64,000 nt of DNA from Bradyrhizobium sp. SRL28 (GTDB lineage Bacteria; Pseudomonadota; Alphaproteobacteria; Rhizobiales; Xanthobacteraceae). Both the position numbers and the translations under genes were made by a program. The stretch covers positions 361,674 to 425,673 of the forward strand of contig NZ_JAHEAG010000005.1 in assembly GCF_018596315.1 (NCBI RefSeq), written 5' to 3'. The notes beneath the pieces were generated by a model. It made no database searches. It had not been told where the DNA came from and saw only the letters and a program-made list of their open reading frames with translations. This document shows, piece by piece, positions 61,290-64,000 of the stretch. Positions within the stretch are counted from its first letter, which is position 1. Each line of letters opens with the position of its first letter.

Positions 61290-62516
61290 ATGTCGGCTCT
61301 GCCACTTTCGGGCATCAAAATTCTCGATCTGACGCGGGTGCTTGCAGGCCCGCTGTCGGCGCAGATGCTGGCGGATCTCGGCGCCGAGGTGATCAAGATC
61401 GAACGCCCCGGCGGCGGCGACGACGCCCGCGCCTTCGGCCCGCCTTACCTGAAAGACCCCGAGGGCAAGGCGAACAACAACAACTCGTTCTACCTGTGCG
61501 CCAACCGCAACAAGAAATCGGTCACCGTCAATATCGCGACGCCTGAAGGGCAAGAGATCATCCGCGAGCTCGCAAAAACCTGCGACGTGATGATGGAGAA
61601 CTACAAGGTCGGCGACCTCAAGCGCTACAAGCTCGATTATGAAACGATCAAGGCCATCAACCCCGGCATCATCTATTGCTCGGTGACCGGTTTCGGGCAG
61701 AGCGGGCCTTACGCGCCGCGCGCCGGCTACGACGCGATCCTGCAGGCGATGGGCGGCTTGATGAGCGTCACCGGCCATCTCGATGGCGAGCCCGGCGCGG
61801 GACCGATGAAGGTCGGCCCCTCGATCGTCGACTACATGACCGGCATGAACTCCTCGATCGGCATTCTGGCGGCGCTCTATCACCGCAAGGCCAATGGCGG
61901 GGAGGGGCAGCATGTCGACGTCTGCCTGTTCGACACCGTGATCGCCTCGCTGTCGCACTACGCGCAGATCTATCTCGTCAACGGCCAGACCCCGCCGCGG
62001 CGCGGCACCTGGGGCAATGGCGGCATGCCGGCCGGCGTGTTCCGCTGCACCGATGGCGAGCTGATGCTGGTGGTCGGCAATGACGGCCAGTTCCAGCGCA
62101 CCTGCGACGTGCTCGGCGCGCCGGAGCTCGCGACCGATCCGCGCTTCGTCAAGAACAACGACCGCGTCGTCCACGGCAAGGAGATCATGGCGATCTTCGC
62201 CGGACTATTTTTGAAGAAGCCCGTGGCCTATTGGCTGGAAGAGCTGGAGAAGGCCGGCGTGCCTTCAGGTCCGATCAACGATTTCTCGCAGGTGTTCGCC
62301 GATCCGCACGTGCAGTCGCGCGGCATGCAGGTCAGGGTCGATCATCCCCTGGAGCCCGATCTGTCGCTGATCCGCAACGCCATCACCTTCTCCGGCACCC
62401 CGGTAAAGGACTATCGCGCCCCGCCGCTATTGGGCGCGGACACCAAGGATGTGCTGGCGACGATCGGTTATGACGAGGCGAAGGTCGAAGCGCTGAAGGC
62501 GCAGAAGATCATCTGA
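61290..62516 (+). CDS. CaiB/BaiF-type CoA transferase (class III)
   Basis: 408 residues. The class III CoA-transferase fold begins ILDLTRVLAGPLSAQMLADL, with GAEVIKIERP, and the catalytic aspartate in PSIVDYMTGMNSSIG (Asp181, aligned with Asp169 of formyl-CoA transferase). It moves CoA between carboxylates; formyl-CoA, succinyl or carnitine-type substrates are possible and not distinguished. ATG at 61290 follows CGGAGG. A hairpin follows the stop. Confidence 0.94.
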   Translation: MSALPLSGIKILDLTRVLAGPLSAQMLADLGAEVIKIERPGGGDDARAFGPPYLKDPEGKANNNNSFYLCANRNKKSVTVNIATPEGQEIIRELAKTCDVMMENYKVGDLKRYKLDYETIKAINPGIIYCSVTGFGQSGPYAPRAGYDAILQAMGGLMSVTGHLDGEPGAGPMKVGPSIVDYMTGMNSSIGILAALYHRKANGGEGQHVDVCLFDTVIASLSHYAQIYLVNGQTPPRRGTWGNGGMPAGVFRCTDGELMLVVGNDGQFQRTCDVLGAPELATDPRFVKNNDRVVHGKEIMAIFAGLFLKKPVAYWLEELEKAGVPSGPINDFSQVFADPHVQSRGMQVRVDHPLEPDLSLIRNAITFSGTPVKDYRAPPLLGADTKDVLATIGYDEAKVEALKAQKII

Positions 62517-62522
62517 CCCAGA

Positions 62523-62557
62523 AACCGGCGCGACGTTAACCCGCGCGCCGGTTCTCA
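62523..62557 (+). terminator. Hairpin terminator after CoA transferase
   Basis: AACCGGCGCG (62523-62532) pairs with CGCGCCGGTT (62544-62553) and is followed by TCTCATT; weak U tail. Confidence 0.6.
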
Positions 62558-62586
62558 TTCGGCGGCAGACGGTACTCGATCCGTGT

Positions 62587-62913
62587 TCAGCGTAGGCCCT
62601 GACGGTTTACCAAGATCCGATGGATCTGGATGAACTCGGGCAGTTCGATCAGAAACTCGGAATCGCGATCGAGATGGTGGACCTTGGTCGGTTCGCCCTT
62701 GGTGAAGGCGGTCATCGACTTGAGATCGCTCCAATAGGAAATGGTCGTGAACCAGCTCTCCTGTTCACGGTCCTCCCGGAATAGCTGAACGCCGAGCGCC
62801 GTCTTCTCCAGCGGCGGGATTCCTTCCGTTTTAATGTAGGCTTCATAGCTGTCCGCGATTTCTGGCCGCGTGCGGCCGCGCCAGATGCGGGCAATCGTCG
62901 GCTCGGTCGGCAT
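62587..62913 (-). CDS. Dimeric alpha/beta-barrel (ABM-like) protein
   Basis: 108 residues. The fold is suggested by PTIARIWRGRTRPEIADSYE, EKTALGVQLFREDREQESWF and ISYWSDLKSMTAFTKG, matching the antibiotic-biosynthesis monooxygenase type in which small dimers act on quinones or heme. ATG at 62913 follows GGAGGAA. The longer frame is not supported. Function unknown. Confidence 0.82.
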   Translation of the reverse strand: MPTEPTIARIWRGRTRPEIADSYEAYIKTEGIPPLEKTALGVQLFREDREQESWFTTISYWSDLKSMTAFTKGEPTKVHHLDRDSEFLIELPEFIQIHRILVNRQGLR

Positions 62914-63126
62914 CGGTTCCTCCGTTGGTGATCCCTGACCGCAACGATCAAGCCGGCCGGAACGTTCCGCGGCCCGTTCGACGTTTCTCCGGACGCTCTG
63001 TCTGCGTTGATCCGGAACGAACGACTTTCTTGATGACAACATCGATACTTCGATTGTTAACGAAGCATGATGGAGCTGAACCGAGCTAGCCTGCACCCTC
63101 GATCAGTCCGTTCGAGAGGTGCTGCG

Positions 63127-63519
63127 ATGAAACGGGAAGTCATTCGTGTCGAGCCGATGTCGTCCTGGCTCGCCAAACGGAATGCGCCGGTCTCACCGGT
63201 CACGCGCGGCGGCGGCATGGTGTTCGTTTCGGGCCTGCCGCCGTTCGATCCCGACACCGGCGAGCTCTTCGCCGGCCCGATCGAGCGTCAGACCGAACTC
63301 GTGCTCGAGCAATTGAAACTGTGCCTGGAGACCGCGGGCACATCGCTGCAGAACGTGATGAAGTGCAATGTCTACTGTACTTCGGCTGCGCACTTCGCCG
63401 CCGTCAACGCGATCTACGCGCGCTATTTTCCGGAAGATCCCCCGGCGCGAATTTTCGTCTGCGTCCCGGAATGGTTCGCGCCGTTCGATATCGAGATCGA
63501 TTGCGTCGCGGTGGCGTAA
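63127..63519 (+). CDS. RidA-family protein
   Basis: 130 residues of the Rid/YjgF family: GGGMVFVSGLPPFDPDTGEL, VMKCNVYCTSAAHFAAVNAIYARYFP and PPARIFVCVPEWF. The classic RidA arginine that hydrolyses imines is positioned in the PPARIFV segment here. Classic RidA removes reactive imines from amino-acid dehydratases. ATG at 63127. Just upstream the ABM-like gene is divergent. Confidence 0.92.
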   Translation: MKREVIRVEPMSSWLAKRNAPVSPVTRGGGMVFVSGLPPFDPDTGELFAGPIERQTELVLEQLKLCLETAGTSLQNVMKCNVYCTSAAHFAAVNAIYARYFPEDPPARIFVCVPEWFAPFDIEIDCVAVA

Positions 63520-63523
63520 GTCG

Positions 63524-63654
63524 CGTAGGGTGGGCAAAGGAGCGTTAGCGACGTGCCCACCATCTGTCACCGATCGCGCATCGAAATATGGTGGGCACGC
63601 TTCCGCCTTCGCTTGTTGAGCTACGGCGGACAAGTCGCTTTGCCCCACCCTACG
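63524..63654. repeat. Nested inverted-repeat element
   Basis: Outer arms CGTAGGGTGGGCAAAG (63524-63539) and CTTTGCCCCACCCTACG (63638-63654); inner arms CGTGCCCACCAT (63552-63563) and ATGGTGGGCACG (63588-63599). Third distinct repeat family of this window. Confidence 0.82.
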
Positions 63655-63661
63655 GATTCTC

Positions 63662-63743
63662 GCCGTCATTGCTAGCGGAGCGAAGCAATCCACGTCTCTG
63701 CAAGCCGCGCTATGGATTGCTTCGCTGCGCTCGCAATGACGAT
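63662..63743. repeat. REP-like inverted repeat, second copy of 29782 family
   Basis: CCGTCATTGCTAGCGGAGCG (63662 on) faces TGGATTGCTTCGCTGCGCTC...CAATGACG (63711-63743), matching the element at 29782-29870 in its ends and GAAGCAATCCA motif. Confidence 0.8.
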
Positions 63744-64000
63744 GTGGAGGCAATGGGTGCGCCAAAAACCACTTGTCGGGCAAATCACCTAAAACCTGTC
63801 CAGTCCCTCTTGCAAAAATATTCCGCTTTCGTTCTCACCCAAATCAACTGCATAACTCCGCCCGTCTCACGGCAGATGAGGGGCGTTGGCCATCGTCACG
63901 AACGTGCGGTGAGATGCGATGGACGCAGAAGGCGCGCTAGACGTACGCGCCTGACGCGTACGGCGAAGTCGTGTGGTCCTGACGCCGCGGTGCTGGCGCT
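63744..64000. other. Non-coding repeated-type segment, cut by window end
   Basis: No credible gene was seen. The text resembles a long non-coding repeat that I recall from several Bradyrhizobium and Rhodopseudomonas genomes (TTGTCGGGCAAATCACC, then GCAAAAATATTCCGCTTTCG, CTCCGCCCGTCTCACGG and CGGCGAAGTCGTGTGGTCCT). That memory cannot be verified here. It continues past the window end. Confidence 0.4.

Overview
The window is high-GC DNA (by eye roughly 60-65%) from a single chromosome. Everything recognisable points to an alphaproteobacterium of the Hyphomicrobiales, most likely Bradyrhizobium or a close relative. The signs are a Porin_2-type porin, an Omp25/RopB-like barrel protein, DUF2336 and CHASE2-cyclase proteins, many substrate-binding proteins, a perfect FixK/FNR box, and several inverted-repeat families of the kind scattered through Bradyrhizobium and Rhodopseudomonas genomes. 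Identification rests on recalled family resemblance; no database search was run.

Layout. 1-13 kb: a secreted unknown, a frameshifted matrixin/serralysin-type metalloprotease, a nitroreductase, thrS, two distant ClpP-fold periplasmic paralogues (5.4 and 12.0 kb), a membrane-anchored alpha/beta hydrolase, an APC permease coupled to an exported protein, and yidD. 13-15 kb: Fe-S scaffold protein, folE, hisI. 14.9-18.6 kb: a minus-strand cluster of a small-molecule methyltransferase-like membrane protein, a TetR regulator and a hydrolase-glycosyltransferase fusion, with a perfect 16-bp palindrome upstream. 18.9-28 kb: lytic transglycosylase, caspase-like protease, DUF2336 protein, Hpt protein, response regulator, NAD kinase, and a FecR-like protein with a CHASE2 adenylate cyclase. 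28-38 kb: secreted S10 peptidase, TPR protein, small exported proteins, a Tat-exported epoxide-hydrolase-like protein behind twin operators, an outer-membrane barrel, several small unknown genes, and a nucleophile-less alpha/beta hydrolase convergent with a MarR gene.

38-50 kb: a major porin with a 5'-UTR hairpin, an orphan terminator, tRNA-Thr, dienelactone hydrolase, a nickel/cobalt transporter-like protein, a Bug-family binding protein, a secreted PHB-depolymerase-like esterase, a phosphonate monoester hydrolase-like sulfatase, two small exported proteins and rlmB. 50-64 kb: tRNA-Tyr, a FixK-box-preceded substrate-binding protein, small genes, a compact minus-strand transcription unit encoding a 14-residue peptide, tRNA-Gly with a small island bounded by a copy of the tRNA 3' half, two tandem double-domain substrate-binding proteins, a CoA transferase, a dimeric alpha/beta-barrel protein, a RidA protein and repeat DNA.

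How it fits together. Most of the window is ordinary housekeeping and envelope content. The strongest candidates for something undescribed are: the tandem proteins that fuse a Leu/Ile/Val-type binding domain to a TAXI-type binding domain, with no transporter beside them and near-identical C-terminal halves; the complete promoter-leader peptide-terminator unit at 53.3-53.5 kb; the tRNA-Gly-bounded mini-island without an integrase; and the hydrolase-glycosyltransferase fusion cluster. Regulatory sites for CRP-, FixK-, TetR- and MarR-type proteins are proposed from perfect or near-perfect palindromes only.
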